DNA from: Chlorogloea sp. CCALA 695
Lineage (GTDB): Bacteria; Cyanobacteriota; Cyanobacteriia; Cyanobacteriales; Chroococcidiopsidaceae
Reading direction: 5' to 3'
Length of the DNA: 64,000 nt
Assembly (NCBI RefSeq): GCF_003003885.1
Contig: NZ_PVWN01000004.1
Location: forward strand, 1 to 64,000
Shown: positions 37,140-46,668 of the stretch, one piece after another
How positions within the stretch are numbered: the first letter of the stretch is position 1
Layout of the letters: every line of letters begins with the position of its first letter
Notes under the pieces: generated by a model
Database searches by the model: none
What the model was told of the DNA's origin: nothing
Seen by the model: the letters and a program-made list of their open reading frames with translations, nothing else
Made by a program: the position numbers and the translations under genes

Positions 37140-38468
37140 ATGGATGCAATATTAGAAAAGTCATACCAAATCAAACAAGCCTTAGTGGACTTTGTTTTGG
37201 AAGCGGAGGGCGAATTAGCAACAGCTTTAGAAATGTATGCTGCCGAGCAGTCGCGGCGCAAGCTGGGAGATAAACAGCATGACTTAATTGTTGATACTTT
37301 TATTATTGAGGGTAAAGTTGGCGATACAACGCCTATAGATTTGTTTATCAATAGCCAGCCAGAATTGACAGAAAGCGATCGCGCATTATTAATTAACTGG
37401 CGGCGTAGTTTTGCTGGTTTATTTGCAGTAGTAAAAGTTTTAAGCGATGGTTTTGAACTCCAAAACTGGCTGACAACTAAACACTACATCGTTAAGCCGA
37501 ATAATCCTCAAACTATTAAAGAGTTATCGCGCTGTAAAGAAGGGGACATTATACTTACTCAGATTGCGCCAATTACCGATTACTGGACATTTTATAGTAA
37601 TTGGACAATGTTAGGCAAATTAGGTAAGCCAAAATTAGCAGTAGCAATTGGCAACTTTAGAGATAATTACAAACATTCTCTCTACGGTGATGCGCCAGAA
37701 TTGTTACAACAAGCTTGGCAATCTGTAGCCGAATATCATCAACAGTTTATCGATTTTTTTGGCAGCGATGAAGTGACAATGCCGGGATATCAACTTAATA
37801 AAAAAGTTGCCGAATTTCAAGACATACTAATGAAGCAAAGCTTAAGCAATGCAGGTATTGATAATACTAAATCTCTGGCAGAATTAGCCCAAGATGCAGG
37901 AATAGATGAAGCAGAAATCACCGCCGCAGCTAAAGAATCGGGCGCAGATGCAAAACTTGTCGCCCAATTGTTCGACAAAAAAAGCCCTAGCAAAATGGTA
38001 GCGCCTAAAATCGAATTACCAGCCGAATTGAAAAAAGCGGAGCAGGTAACATCTTTATCTCATCCACGTTGGGGACAAATGTTTTTACCTACTTATAGTA
38101 AGTTTAAAACTATATTCGAAGCCCAAGATTGGCAAAGCATTGAAGGCGCAGAAAAACTTATCCGTTACTATCTAGAAAACCCTAGTATTAATGTTTTTAT
38201 TTGGCAGAGATTGGCTCAACAAGCTCCTCAGCAGTTAGAAAAAGTGTTGCAACAATTATTAGAACTTTCAGACTTTAAAATTGACCAATTAACAGCACTT
38301 TTACAAGCCAAATTTAATAAGCCTTTAGAACCAGAATTGCCAGAAACTGCCAGCGTACCAGTCCATTTAAACAACTTATTTGAGGAAGCTGTTGCAGAAG
38401 TTAATAAATCAAAGTCTAAGAGTAAAACATCTAAAAAAGCAAATTCTGGGTTTCAGAAGATAAATTAA
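37140..38468 (+). CDS. Protein of unknown function, divergent from furA
   Basis: I do not recognise this 442-residue protein. It has no signal peptide and no membrane segment. The N-terminal part (1-225) is a mixed globular region with WRRSFAGLFAVVKVLSDGFEL and KEGDIILTQIAPITDYW. The middle (about 230-285) is an acidic helical segment with similar short units (AGIDNTKSLAELAQDAGIDE). The C-terminal part (about 300-410) is helical with WGQMFLPTYSKFKTIFEAQDW, and the protein ends in a Lys/Ser-rich tail. It is probably cytoplasmic. Its promoter region shares a Fur-box-like site with furA, so iron control is possible. Confidence 0.85.
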   Translation: MDAILEKSYQIKQALVDFVLEAEGELATALEMYAAEQSRRKLGDKQHDLIVDTFIIEGKVGDTTPIDLFINSQPELTESDRALLINWRRSFAGLFAVVKVLSDGFELQNWLTTKHYIVKPNNPQTIKELSRCKEGDIILTQIAPITDYWTFYSNWTMLGKLGKPKLAVAIGNFRDNYKHSLYGDAPELLQQAWQSVAEYHQQFIDFFGSDEVTMPGYQLNKKVAEFQDILMKQSLSNAGIDNTKSLAELAQDAGIDEAEITAAAKESGADAKLVAQLFDKKSPSKMVAPKIELPAELKKAEQVTSLSHPRWGQMFLPTYSKFKTIFEAQDWQSIEGAEKLIRYYLENPSINVFIWQRLAQQAPQQLEKVLQQLLELSDFKIDQLTALLQAKFNKPLEPELPETASVPVHLNNLFEEAVAEVNKSKSKSKTSKKANSGFQKIN

Positions 38469-38490
38469 AACTCTTTTGGTTAGTAACCAA

Positions 38491-40125
38491 TCATTTAGAA
38501 GAATTTTGCGGTATATTTTTAGGAGTTTCTATTAATTGAACTAACTCCATCTCTCGGATAGTACCGATGGCATTGTAAGACAAGTCCGACTTCCTCGCAA
38601 TTTCCGACTTTACCCAAACATAACTAGCTTTTGGTAAGTCAGAAAGATTTACTGTTTCTTTACCTAAATAAGGAGTGTAAAAACGCAGTAATACTCCGGT
38701 TTTTCCTCCACCTTCTACAAAGTCAATCGGATGATTTTGGACTACAGAAGCGATGTTTGGTTGTTTCAAAAAGGCTTTAACTTCGGGGTTGTAATCGCCC
38801 AGAAAACCATTAATACCAGCTACAGATAAAGCTAACCAAGGAGATACTAACCAAGCCGCTATCCAATATTTAGCGGTTAAAAATTTCTGCCCAAATTTAT
38901 GATGTCCCAGCCATACTAGGGGAACAGTTAACCAGCATAATCCTAATACAAATGCGCTCGCAGCATAATTTTTAATTTCTGCATCTACAGAAATTACTAC
39001 ACCTGTAAGCACAATTAAACTTGCTATTAATAATAGACAACTCAAGCCACCAATAACATAACTAAGAATAGAAACTAGGCTTTTATTTGCATCTAATTTA
39101 TTTTGATAAATTTTACCTAACCAATCTAAAGCTACGGCGGCGAGTAAAGCAATAAATGGATAAAGAGATAGTGCATAATGAGGTATTCGAGTGGAGAAAA
39201 GACTAATTTCAATAAATAAGATGATCGGAAACCCAACTATTATTAACTGATAACGAGGAATTGGATTATCTAAAGCAACTTTCAAGCCTAGCAAACCCAT
39301 AAAAGCCCAAGGAAAAGTCTTTGCTGGGATATTCCAGACATAATAAAAAATACTATTTCCGTTGCGTTCTTCTGAGTTTAGATGGACAATAAAATCAAAC
39401 ATTTCTGCGAATTTAGTTGTTTTATAATAAGCCCAGCTACTGAAAAGCCAATAAATTGTTGGAATTAAACCCAGCAATAAACCTAGGTATATTGCTGGGT
39501 TAGTTAAATGACGGTGGCGGCGATGTTCCCAGAGTAAGTAAGGCATTAAAGCCAACATTGGCAGAAAAATCATGTAGCTTCTAATCAAAAAGCCTAAACC
39601 AAAACTTAGCCCAACACCCAAGCCCCAAATAAAGCGATTTTTAGGCTGTAACTCAGCTTTTAATAAGCACCAAATAGCTAGTAATACCAAACTTGCTAAA
39701 GGAATATCTGGTACAGACATTCGGCTATATTGCAACCAGAAAACCTCAACACTTAAAATAGCTGCCGCTAACCAGCCTACTTGTTTGTTAATCGTAATCT
39801 TACCGATTTCATAGATTAGTAAAGCACTAATAACACTACAAACTATGCTCGGAAGCCTTGCAGTTGTTTCGCTAATACCAAATAGAGAAAAAGAACTTGC
39901 AATCAACCAATATATACCTGGAGTTTTACCATAATGAATAATCGCCGGATTAAGCCAATCGCCCTGTTCTACAATCCATCTTGCTCGCCAAGCATAAATT
40001 CCTTCGTCATGGGCGATTAAACTCTGTTGTTGAGAGTTGAATACTAATAAAGGAATTACCCAAATTAACAAGCTGAGATAAGGCAATGTTGCGATTAAAA
40101 AAGAGCTTTTGATACGCATTTTCAT
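38491..40125 (-). CDS. GT39/ArnT-like membrane glycosyltransferase
   Basis: This 544-residue protein has about twelve membrane segments and the GT-C motif HDEGIYAWRARWIVEQGDWL with the catalytic DE pair in the first periplasmic loop, followed by YGKTPGIYWLIASSFSLFG. It resembles ArnT and other PMT-type transferases that use polyprenyl-phosphate sugars to modify lipid or protein on the periplasmic side. It starts 7 nt after the DUF3370 gene, so the two are in one operon. The acceptor is unknown. Confidence 0.88.
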   Translation of the reverse strand: MKMRIKSSFLIATLPYLSLLIWVIPLLVFNSQQQSLIAHDEGIYAWRARWIVEQGDWLNPAIIHYGKTPGIYWLIASSFSLFGISETTARLPSIVCSVISALLIYEIGKITINKQVGWLAAAILSVEVFWLQYSRMSVPDIPLASLVLLAIWCLLKAELQPKNRFIWGLGVGLSFGLGFLIRSYMIFLPMLALMPYLLWEHRRHRHLTNPAIYLGLLLGLIPTIYWLFSSWAYYKTTKFAEMFDFIVHLNSEERNGNSIFYYVWNIPAKTFPWAFMGLLGLKVALDNPIPRYQLIIVGFPIILFIEISLFSTRIPHYALSLYPFIALLAAVALDWLGKIYQNKLDANKSLVSILSYVIGGLSCLLLIASLIVLTGVVISVDAEIKNYAASAFVLGLCWLTVPLVWLGHHKFGQKFLTAKYWIAAWLVSPWLALSVAGINGFLGDYNPEVKAFLKQPNIASVVQNHPIDFVEGGGKTGVLLRFYTPYLGKETVNLSDLPKASYVWVKSEIARKSDLSYNAIGTIREMELVQLIETPKNIPQNSSK

Positions 40126-40132
40126 TTTTTAA

Positions 40133-41458
40133 TTACCTAGTCGTGGCGATCGTCAAAACTTGCGGCGGTGTGGCATCGGGGGGATAGACAAAGTTTACTT
40201 GTACTAGCCGAATATCTCGCGGTTTCATAATTAGTTTTACTAAAGGTGCGCTGCGATCGCCTCTTTTTTGAACTAAATGAATGTAGCGCGTTTGTGGCAA
40301 TCCTCGATCATCGTTGTAAGCCACTTTTACAGTTCCCCGAAAGAAAACTTGACGTGCTGGCGGATTAAAAAAACGCAATCCATTTTTACTCAACTTGTCT
40401 TCTTTAATCGGCGTTTGCAGCGACACTGTAACGGTTTGAGCCGTATTTGTATTGTTGCGTAAAGGTAAATTGAGATTGTACTGAATGCCGTAATTGCCAT
40501 GAGCGCTGTAAGCTGTGTCTGGGTAACGTGCTAATAAGGGCGCACTTTGGACTTGATTTGTACCGAGTTTGCCTAAAGGAAGCGTACTTAAACCGTAAGA
40601 AAATGCCTGACGCGATCGCGGAATAGTTAAGTAAGTTGTATTAGGATCGACGATTTGCGCCGTCCATTGAGAGCCTTGAGCGATTCCGGCTACCCGTCCA
40701 TAGATAACAGTCTTTGTAGTTTGTTCCGGCGGTGTGGGGGCGCGATCGCGTGGCGATACTAAACTTCCCGCAAACAACAGTTGTTGCCATTGTGCCAAAG
40801 TTGGCGCAATTTCCCTTTTATAGGCATCCACAGGCGCGTACATAGCTAGACTAGCCGCGTAAACCGGGCGGGGGCTTTGCAATCGCATTAGTACCGATCG
40901 CCCATTAATAGGCGGATCTAAAGTCTTTACTGGAATTGGCAAATTAAGTAATAGGCGGCTTTGGCGGGGTGGAAGCAGAATATAAGCGGGTAAACTTTGC
41001 CTTTGTCCTCGCAGTATGACATTAGTAACGCGATCGCCTGGCCCAGCAAATATTTTACTTAGCGGGTTTTCTGTTAAAGCTGGTAATTCTATAAACGGTG
41101 CATCAGGTTGACTAAGAAAAGTTGCCCCCTGCAACACATTTACTTGCAAAGGTTTGTCACTAGGGTTGTGAAGAATTATCCCCAGATAGAGCGATCGCAA
41201 ATTAGTAGCCGTAGGTGCTTTCGCTACATGATGAGCAAATATATCGAATCTTCCTTGCAAGGGAAAATTTAGATGCGCCGTTTTTGCTCTTTTACCACTT
41301 GGGGGAAACGTTGAAAGTAAAATCCCGGCTTTTTGGACTAATTCGGGGCTATTGCTATTAAAAACAAGCACGTTGTCTAATTTGCCTGGTAATTCTCGTA
41401 CTTGTTGAATTTGGACTATTTCTTGAGGCGCAACTTGAGCTAGGAAAAATGGAAACAT
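40133..41458 (-). CDS. DUF3370 domain protein
   Basis: This 441-residue protein matches the cyanobacterial DUF3370 family. It has a short hydrophobic N-terminus (FPFFLAQVAP) and beta-rich repeats such as LPLRNNTNTAQTVTVSLQTP and ILHNPSDKPLQVNVLQGATF, with ATTR at the C-terminus. The body is probably exported. It has no assigned function. It lies between a C15-like peptidase gene and a GT39 gene with gaps of 8 and 7 nt, so co-expression is near certain. Confidence 0.8.
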   Translation of the reverse strand: MFPFFLAQVAPQEIVQIQQVRELPGKLDNVLVFNSNSPELVQKAGILLSTFPPSGKRAKTAHLNFPLQGRFDIFAHHVAKAPTATNLRSLYLGIILHNPSDKPLQVNVLQGATFLSQPDAPFIELPALTENPLSKIFAGPGDRVTNVILRGQRQSLPAYILLPPRQSRLLLNLPIPVKTLDPPINGRSVLMRLQSPRPVYAASLAMYAPVDAYKREIAPTLAQWQQLLFAGSLVSPRDRAPTPPEQTTKTVIYGRVAGIAQGSQWTAQIVDPNTTYLTIPRSRQAFSYGLSTLPLGKLGTNQVQSAPLLARYPDTAYSAHGNYGIQYNLNLPLRNNTNTAQTVTVSLQTPIKEDKLSKNGLRFFNPPARQVFFRGTVKVAYNDDRGLPQTRYIHLVQKRGDRSAPLVKLIMKPRDIRLVQVNFVYPPDATPPQVLTIATTR

Positions 41459-41466
41459 GAATAAAT

Positions 41467-41994
41467 TTAGACAAAGGTTAATCGTTGGACGACGGTTAAA
41501 AAACTGTTTTTAACTTCCGTCAAATTATCTGGGCTAAGAATGGGAATATGGGCAAATATACAATGAGTCGACAAAGGCGAAGTTTGTAAATGCTTCAATA
41601 CTGAGTAATAAAGACCTTCGCAGACAAACTTCCCGGCATCGTAACTAATCTCAATACCATCAATGCCAGCTATCAAAAGGGGCAAATTTACTTGAGTATT
41701 CAAAATATCATCTTGAGCGCTTGCTTTTGCTTCAATAGTAAGTTGGCTGCGGCTTTCGGCCATACCACAACAAATAATAATATCAGGTTGAAGTTCGGCG
41801 ATTTTGAAAATCACACTTTTACTTGCAAGCTCAATATCTACAGGTAATTGTCTTAAAAACGAATTGCGATAGCGCAAGCGCGCACGCAGGGCTTCGCCCG
41901 CGATTTGGATTTCTTGCAGCAAGTCGTCAGAGGAATTAGATTTTTGATGAGGTAGCCAGGTAGTAAAGGAAGTGAATAGTATTTTTTTACTCAT
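41467..41994 (-). CDS. Peptidase C15 (pyroglutamyl-peptidase I)-like protein
   Basis: This 175-residue protein is a member of the C15 family by its three catalytic neighbourhoods: Glu in CCGMAESRSQLTIE, Cys in SYDAGKFVCEGLYYSVL, and His in CIFAHIPIL. Typical members are about 200-215 residues and remove N-terminal pyroglutamate; this one is shorter and has altered N-terminal loops. The segment AGEALRARLRYRN is encoded by a dispersed GC-rich repeat (41866-41904) that is also present at 7155. It is the first gene of a three-gene operon and is divergent from hisH. Confidence 0.8.
   Translation of the reverse strand: MSKKILFTSFTTWLPHQKSNSSDDLLQEIQIAGEALRARLRYRNSFLRQLPVDIELASKSVIFKIAELQPDIIICCGMAESRSQLTIEAKASAQDDILNTQVNLPLLIAGIDGIEISYDAGKFVCEGLYYSVLKHLQTSPLSTHCIFAHIPILSPDNLTEVKNSFLTVVQRLTFV
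41866..41904. repeat. Dispersed GC-rich repeat inside the C15 peptidase gene
   Basis: GCGATAGCGCAAGCGCGC, the same 18-nt word as at 7155, is followed by GGGCTTCGCCCGCGAT. It lies within an open frame and contributes the residues IAGEALRARLRYR to the protein without breaking it. Confidence 0.7.
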
Positions 41995-42043
41995 GTTAGG
42001 CGATCGCCAACTTAAAATAAACGTTAGTCACTTGAGTAAAACA

Positions 42044-42679
42044 ATGACAGAAATAGCGATTATAGATTATGGCATGGGAAACTTGCACTCTGCCTGTAAA
42101 GGTTTAGAAAAAGCCGGAGCAAAGCTAAAAATTACCGATTCTGTGCGGGAATTAGAGCAAGCCGACGCGATCGTATTGCCTGGAGTAGGAGCTTTCGATC
42201 CCGCCGTGCAGCATTTGCGATCGCGCGGTTTAGAAGCTCCCATCAAAAAACTAATCGCCAGTGGTAAACCATTTTTAGGCATTTGTCTCGGCTTGCAAAT
42301 GTTATTTGATAGTAGCGAAGAAGGTAAAGAGCCAGGATTGGGGATTATTCCCGGTATTGTAAGGCGATTTGTCAATGAGCCAGAAATTACAATCCCCCAC
42401 ATGGGTTGGAATCAATTAGAAATTACTCAACCAAAATGCGGACTGTGGCAAGGGCTGCAAGGCGGAGAATGGTTGTATTTTGTTCATTCCTACTACGTTG
42501 ATCCAATAGAACGCTCTGTTCGTGCGGCAACGGTCACTCATGGGACGCAAACTGTTACTGCTGCGATCGCCCTTGATAATTTGCTGGCGGTACAATTTCA
42601 CCCCGAAAAATCTTCCCATGCAGGGTTGCAAATTTTAGCTAACTTTGTCAAACAGGTAAACGCTAAAGTCCCCGCTTAG
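42044..42679 (+). CDS. hisH: Imidazole glycerol phosphate synthase subunit HisH
   Basis: This 211-residue glutamine amidotransferase gives ammonia to HisF in histidine biosynthesis. It starts TEIAIIDYGMGNLHSACKGL, the usual HisH start, which is why the ATG at 42044 is chosen over in-frame codons further up. The catalytic triad is Cys81 (FLGICLGLQML), His186 and Glu188 (QFHPEKSS). PGVGAF forms the oxyanion-strand region. hisF is not nearby. It runs 2 nt from rsmD. Confidence 0.96.
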   Translation: MTEIAIIDYGMGNLHSACKGLEKAGAKLKITDSVRELEQADAIVLPGVGAFDPAVQHLRSRGLEAPIKKLIASGKPFLGICLGLQMLFDSSEEGKEPGLGIIPGIVRRFVNEPEITIPHMGWNQLEITQPKCGLWQGLQGGEWLYFVHSYYVDPIERSVRAATVTHGTQTVTAAIALDNLLAVQFHPEKSSHAGLQILANFVKQVNAKVPA

Positions 42680-42681
42680 TT

Positions 42682-43245
42682 ATGAGTTTGAGAATTTATG
42701 GCAATCGTCAATTAAAAACTCTATCAGGGCTTGATACCCGCCCTACAAGTGCGCGGGTAAGAGCCGCAGTGTTTAATATTTGGCAAGGAGAAATAGATAA
42801 TTGCTCGTGGCTAGATTTGTGTGCAGGTAGCGGAGCAATGAGCGCCGAAGCTTTAAGTAGAGGGGCAAAATCTGTAACTTGTATCGAACAATCTAGCCCT
42901 GCTTGTGCCATTATTAGGCAAAACTTGCAACAAATAGCCAAAAATCAAACCTGTCAAATATTGCGGGGAGACGTAGTACATAAATTGAAAACTCTTACCG
43001 GGCAACAATTTGACCGGATATACTTCGATCCACCTTACGCCAGCAATTTATATCAACCAGTGCTAGAAGAAATCGCATCTTCCCAACTTTTACATCCTGA
43101 TGGCGAACTTGCTGTAGAACATTCGCCTAATTTTGAATTGCCGCAAATTACGACTTTAGCAATTTGCCGACAAAAAGCTTATGGTCATACCGCCGTAACT
43201 TTTTATTGCCCTTCTCAGCAAGAAGGGCAATCTCTAGCTCTATAA
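42682..43245 (+). CDS. rsmD: 16S rRNA (guanine(966)-N2)-methyltransferase RsmD
   Basis: This 187-residue SAM-dependent enzyme methylates G966 of 16S rRNA. It has the RsmD start [20 protein letters not shown], the SAM-binding motif [20 protein letters not shown], and the catalytic motif FDPPYA. It begins 2 nt after hisH. The stop codon region overlaps the convergent petG by 6 nt. Confidence 0.95.
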   Translation: MSLRIYGNRQLKTLSGLDTRPTSARVRAAVFNIWQGEIDNCSWLDLCAGSGAMSAEALSRGAKSVTCIEQSSPACAIIRQNLQQIAKNQTCQILRGDVVHKLKTLTGQQFDRIYFDPPYASNLYQPVLEEIASSQLLHPDGELAVEHSPNFELPQITTLAICRQKAYGHTAVTFYCPSQQEGQSLAL

Positions 43246-43353
43246 ACCGAGTTGTTTGCCGCGCTTGTATTGTTTGTAAGCAGCAAAAAATAACCCTGCC
43301 AAAGTTATAGCAATTAATCCTAAAACCATTCCATCTAATAAAGGTTCAACCAC
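43240..43353 (-). CDS. petG: Cytochrome b6f complex subunit 5 (PetG)
   Basis: The 37-residue translation begins [20 protein letters not shown], has one membrane segment, and continues with [12 protein letters not shown], matching PetG. PetG is needed for stability of the cytochrome b6f complex in thylakoid membranes. The start is GTG at 43353, supported by AGGAG seven nt upstream. The last 6 nt overlap the 3' end of rsmD on the other strand. The gene is short enough to be missed by ordinary gene finding. Confidence 0.95.
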   Translation of the reverse strand: MVEPLLDGMVLGLIAITLAGLFFAAYKQYKRGKQLGL

Positions 43354-43410
43354 AGTAAGCTCCTGAGAAATTAGTAAATATATCACCTGTTCTCGATCTT
43401 ACTACTTGGG

Positions 43411-45426
43411 CTACTTCAAAACTACCATTTCTCTAATTCGCCATTGATTAGCTTGCCGGACTAAATCGTAATTTACCTGCAATTTCTCATCGTAAGACAA
43501 AGGTTTACTGAGTTTGCCATCTTTATATACTTGAGCGACTTCCTCAATCGTAGCGGTAACGATCGCGCGATCGCGGTTTGCTTGCTCAGCTTTCACCCCG
43601 TCTATCTTTAAAGTATGTTTATACTCACGATAACGGTTGTCTGCTTTGTCGCTATTTACTCGTTTTTGCCACTGCGACAAAGTTGGATTGACTAAAATTT
43701 GCTCTAATTTCTCTGTTGCATGGCTGCTCCCAAAGGCTAAAGCTTTTTTCGATAGCCAGTCTTGGATAACTTGCTGGGCTGTTGCTTCCGTTAATAGACT
43801 ATCGTTTTGTGGTGGATTAATAGTTTCTGCTAAGGGTTGATTTATCTTTGGTAATGGTTGGGTTTCTAAAACGGCTGGCGCAGTTTTACTACCCTGCATC
43901 CAACTATAAGTTTTACTAGCGATAAATCCTAAAAATATGACTCCGCCTAAACTAGCCAGCGCCAGCAAACCTAGGCGAACTATTTTGGCATTTTTCAAAA
44001 TGCCCCCAGAAAAACGGCGATCGCGTTTCCTTATCCTTTGTCTGGGTTTAACATGGACGATAGAATTAGTATCTGAATCTGTACGAGTAGCCAAAGTGAT
44101 AGCTCCTGCGGGAGTGCTTGTTATAGTCTTACTTTCAGCCGTTTTTAACGCTATATTTTGCTGCACCGTATCAACTTTTACGGCATCCCATTCGTTAGTT
44201 GCCTCAATTTCTGTAGGTAAAGCTTCTAAATAATTTTGTACTTGCTCGTCGGCAAAATAGTCTTTTAAAGAAACTGGGCGACTTTTTAAATCTCTAAATT
44301 GAGCAAATACTTCATTTTGCAACCACTTTTGGCTATACAAACATAAACCCGGTAATAAGTCAGGAGATCCTTGAGAATTTTCTCGAATCAAAGCTAAAGA
44401 TTCCGACTCATGAGATAATTCAACTGCCCTACTAGCGTCAGTAGTTTGACCTAGCAGCAACGAGCATACAGCTTGTTCTAAATGGACATCTTGACGCTTG
44501 CCTAATCGCATTAAATGTAGCTTTGCTTTACGAATTAAAATCGGCATTCTTTCGGCAAATCCCCGCGCCATCAGGGCATAAACCGCCAAATAATTAGCAA
44601 CGGGCGACGGGCGCTGACTTTCGGCTTCAAATAGTTCTTGCTGCTCTCTTACCGTTAAATAACTGCGTAATTGCTGAATAAATCTTAAAAAATCATCTAA
44701 AGCTAGTCCCGATCCATCGTCTCCCGTACCATCAATGCCACCCCGTTGTTGCAAAATATCTTGGAGCAATTGCAAACCTTGCTTGCGTTCGATTATGCGA
44801 TTTTGGGGTAAAGACAATAACTCTAATATGCGGTAAGGACGGAGTTTGTTGAGGTCTGCGGCAATTTCCTGGCTAATTTTGGCAAATAACCCAGCCTTCG
44901 TTAGAAAACTATATCCATTTTCCAACAAATAAGCGGCATTTTCGTATTGACCTTGTTGCCATTGCTCTCTACCTAACTCCAAACAAGCAAGAGCAACTGT
45001 TAAAATGAGATCCGGATCGCTGTTATAGGGGCTTTCTGGATCTAGATAGGGTTGACCTAAATTAAGGACTTGCTCATATTCTCCTAACTCTTGGAGAATT
45101 AATAATGCCCCGGTAAATTGGTCATTAGTAATTTCAATACTGGGCGCGAGAGGCTCCGTTATACTTGGGGGAGTTTCTGTTAAAGTATCGGCAGTGTCGC
45201 CATAAGTTGCCACAAAATAGTTACTATCGTACCCCTGTCGTTGCTGGGGGTGGGCTAAAACTTTATAGGCTGCGTCTATCAGTTGTTTTCTGGTGGCAAT
45301 TACTTTTTCGGAATACTCGCGCCGAGGTAATTGCAATAAGCGATCGCGGTAAGCCTGCTGCAACTGTTCTTTGCTTGCCTGAATTGGTAAACCCAATATT
45401 CGGTAATAATCTAGTGGAATCCGCAC
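43411..45426 (-). CDS. ftn2: Cell division protein Ftn2/ZipN (ARC6 homologue)
   Basis: This 671-residue protein is the cyanobacterial ancestor of plastid ARC6. It has an N-terminal J-like domain (DYYRILGLPIQASKEQLQQAY), helical repeats (about 90-400), one membrane segment (near residue 490-510, LGLLALASLGGVIFLGFIAS), and a C-terminal IMS/ARC6-like domain (ATAQQVIQDWLSKKALAFG and IDGVKAEQANRDRAIVTATI). It anchors FtsZ at the membrane and organises the divisome. The HPD tripeptide of true J proteins is not present, so DnaK activation is unlikely. Confidence 0.92.
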   Translation of the reverse strand: MRIPLDYYRILGLPIQASKEQLQQAYRDRLLQLPRREYSEKVIATRKQLIDAAYKVLAHPQQRQGYDSNYFVATYGDTADTLTETPPSITEPLAPSIEITNDQFTGALLILQELGEYEQVLNLGQPYLDPESPYNSDPDLILTVALACLELGREQWQQGQYENAAYLLENGYSFLTKAGLFAKISQEIAADLNKLRPYRILELLSLPQNRIIERKQGLQLLQDILQQRGGIDGTGDDGSGLALDDFLRFIQQLRSYLTVREQQELFEAESQRPSPVANYLAVYALMARGFAERMPILIRKAKLHLMRLGKRQDVHLEQAVCSLLLGQTTDASRAVELSHESESLALIRENSQGSPDLLPGLCLYSQKWLQNEVFAQFRDLKSRPVSLKDYFADEQVQNYLEALPTEIEATNEWDAVKVDTVQQNIALKTAESKTITSTPAGAITLATRTDSDTNSIVHVKPRQRIRKRDRRFSGGILKNAKIVRLGLLALASLGGVIFLGFIASKTYSWMQGSKTAPAVLETQPLPKINQPLAETINPPQNDSLLTEATAQQVIQDWLSKKALAFGSSHATEKLEQILVNPTLSQWQKRVNSDKADNRYREYKHTLKIDGVKAEQANRDRAIVTATIEEVAQVYKDGKLSKPLSYDEKLQVNYDLVRQANQWRIREMVVLK

Positions 45427-45614
45427 AGCTTATTTCCCTATAACCGCGAACAACAAAATTTAACCTACAATCAAAATCGTTTATCAGGTCGGTCAAACCG
45501 TGACAATATAATAACTTGTGACCTCCACTCTTGTAGCGCGTCTATTTACATTACTACTAACGATTGCTTAACACATTTTTCTTATAAATTACTACATACA
45601 AGGATAATTGCCCT

Positions 45615-46652
45615 ATGGTTCAAGAACGAGCATTACCTACGTTTAATACTAATGCAGTAGAAATATCAAAAGAAGTGGGTTTGCTACTTTATGAAGATAT
45701 GATTCTAGGGCGGTATTTTGAGGACAAATGCGCCGAAATGTATTACCGAGGTAAAATGTTTGGCTTTGTCCATTTATACAACGGTCAAGAGGCGGTGTCT
45801 ACTGGGGTCATTCAAGCGATGCGACCAGGATCAGATTATGTTTGTAGCACCTACCGCGATCACGTCCATGCTTTAAGTGCAGGCGTACCAGCTAAAGAAG
45901 TAATGGCTGAGTTATTTGGAAAAGCCACTGGTTGCAGCAAAGGGCGGGGTGGTTCGATGCATATGTTTTCTCATGAACATAAGCTGCTAGGCGGCTACGC
46001 TTTTGTGGCGGAGGGGATTCCGGTAGCTACAGGGGCAGCTTTTCAAACTAAGTATCGCCGGGAAGCCTTGAAAGATGAAAGTTTTGCCGATCAATTAACT
46101 GCTTGCTTTTTTGGCGATGGTGCGGCGAATAACGGACAGTTTTTTGAATGCTTAAATATGGCGGCGTTGTGGAAACTGCCGATTATTTATGTAGTCGAAA
46201 ATAACAAATGGGCGATCGGCATGGCTCATGAACGCGCAACTTCTCACCCAGAAATTTATAAGAAAGCTCATGCTTTTGGCATGGCAGGGGTAGAAGTAGA
46301 TGGCATGGATGTATTAGCGGTACGTGCGGCGGCTACAGAAGCCGTAGAACGCGCCCGCGCCGGAGAAGGGCCAACTTTAATTGAAGCGCTTACTTATCGT
46401 TTTCGCGGTCATTCTTTAGCCGATCCTGACGAACTACGAGCCAAAGAAGAAAAAGATTTTTGGTTTAGCCGCGATCCAATTAAAAAATTAGCCGCTTACC
46501 TGACGGAAAATAATTTAGCCTCGGAGTCAGAACTTAAAGAAATTGAGCGCAAAATTACTCAAGTTATCGATGAAGCGGTAAAGTTTGCAGAAGACAGTCC
46601 AGAACCCACACCTGACGAATTGTATCGTTTTATATTTGCGGAAGATAAATAG
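45615..46652 (+). CDS. pdhA: Pyruvate dehydrogenase E1 component subunit alpha
   Basis: This 345-residue subunit binds thiamine diphosphate and decarboxylates pyruvate, together with PdhB. It has [33 protein letters not shown], the TPP motif [20 protein letters not shown] ending in VENN, and the phosphorylation-loop equivalent [15 protein letters not shown]. It is complete. pdhB is not next to it. An unrelated epimerase gene follows after 16 nt. Confidence 0.95.
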   Translation: MVQERALPTFNTNAVEISKEVGLLLYEDMILGRYFEDKCAEMYYRGKMFGFVHLYNGQEAVSTGVIQAMRPGSDYVCSTYRDHVHALSAGVPAKEVMAELFGKATGCSKGRGGSMHMFSHEHKLLGGYAFVAEGIPVATGAAFQTKYRREALKDESFADQLTACFFGDGAANNGQFFECLNMAALWKLPIIYVVENNKWAIGMAHERATSHPEIYKKAHAFGMAGVEVDGMDVLAVRAAATEAVERARAGEGPTLIEALTYRFRGHSLADPDELRAKEEKDFWFSRDPIKKLAAYLTENNLASESELKEIERKITQVIDEAVKFAEDSPEPTPDELYRFIFAEDK

Positions 46653-46668
46653 TAAATTAGGGGAAACT

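Noticed and set aside
41972-42043. Longer N-terminus for HisH
   Set aside because: HisH proteins start at the TEIAIIDYG region; the additional 24 codons do not match and overlap the divergent peptidase gene.
42067-42402. 111-codon open frame opposite hisH
   Set aside because: It is the shadow of hisH on the other strand.
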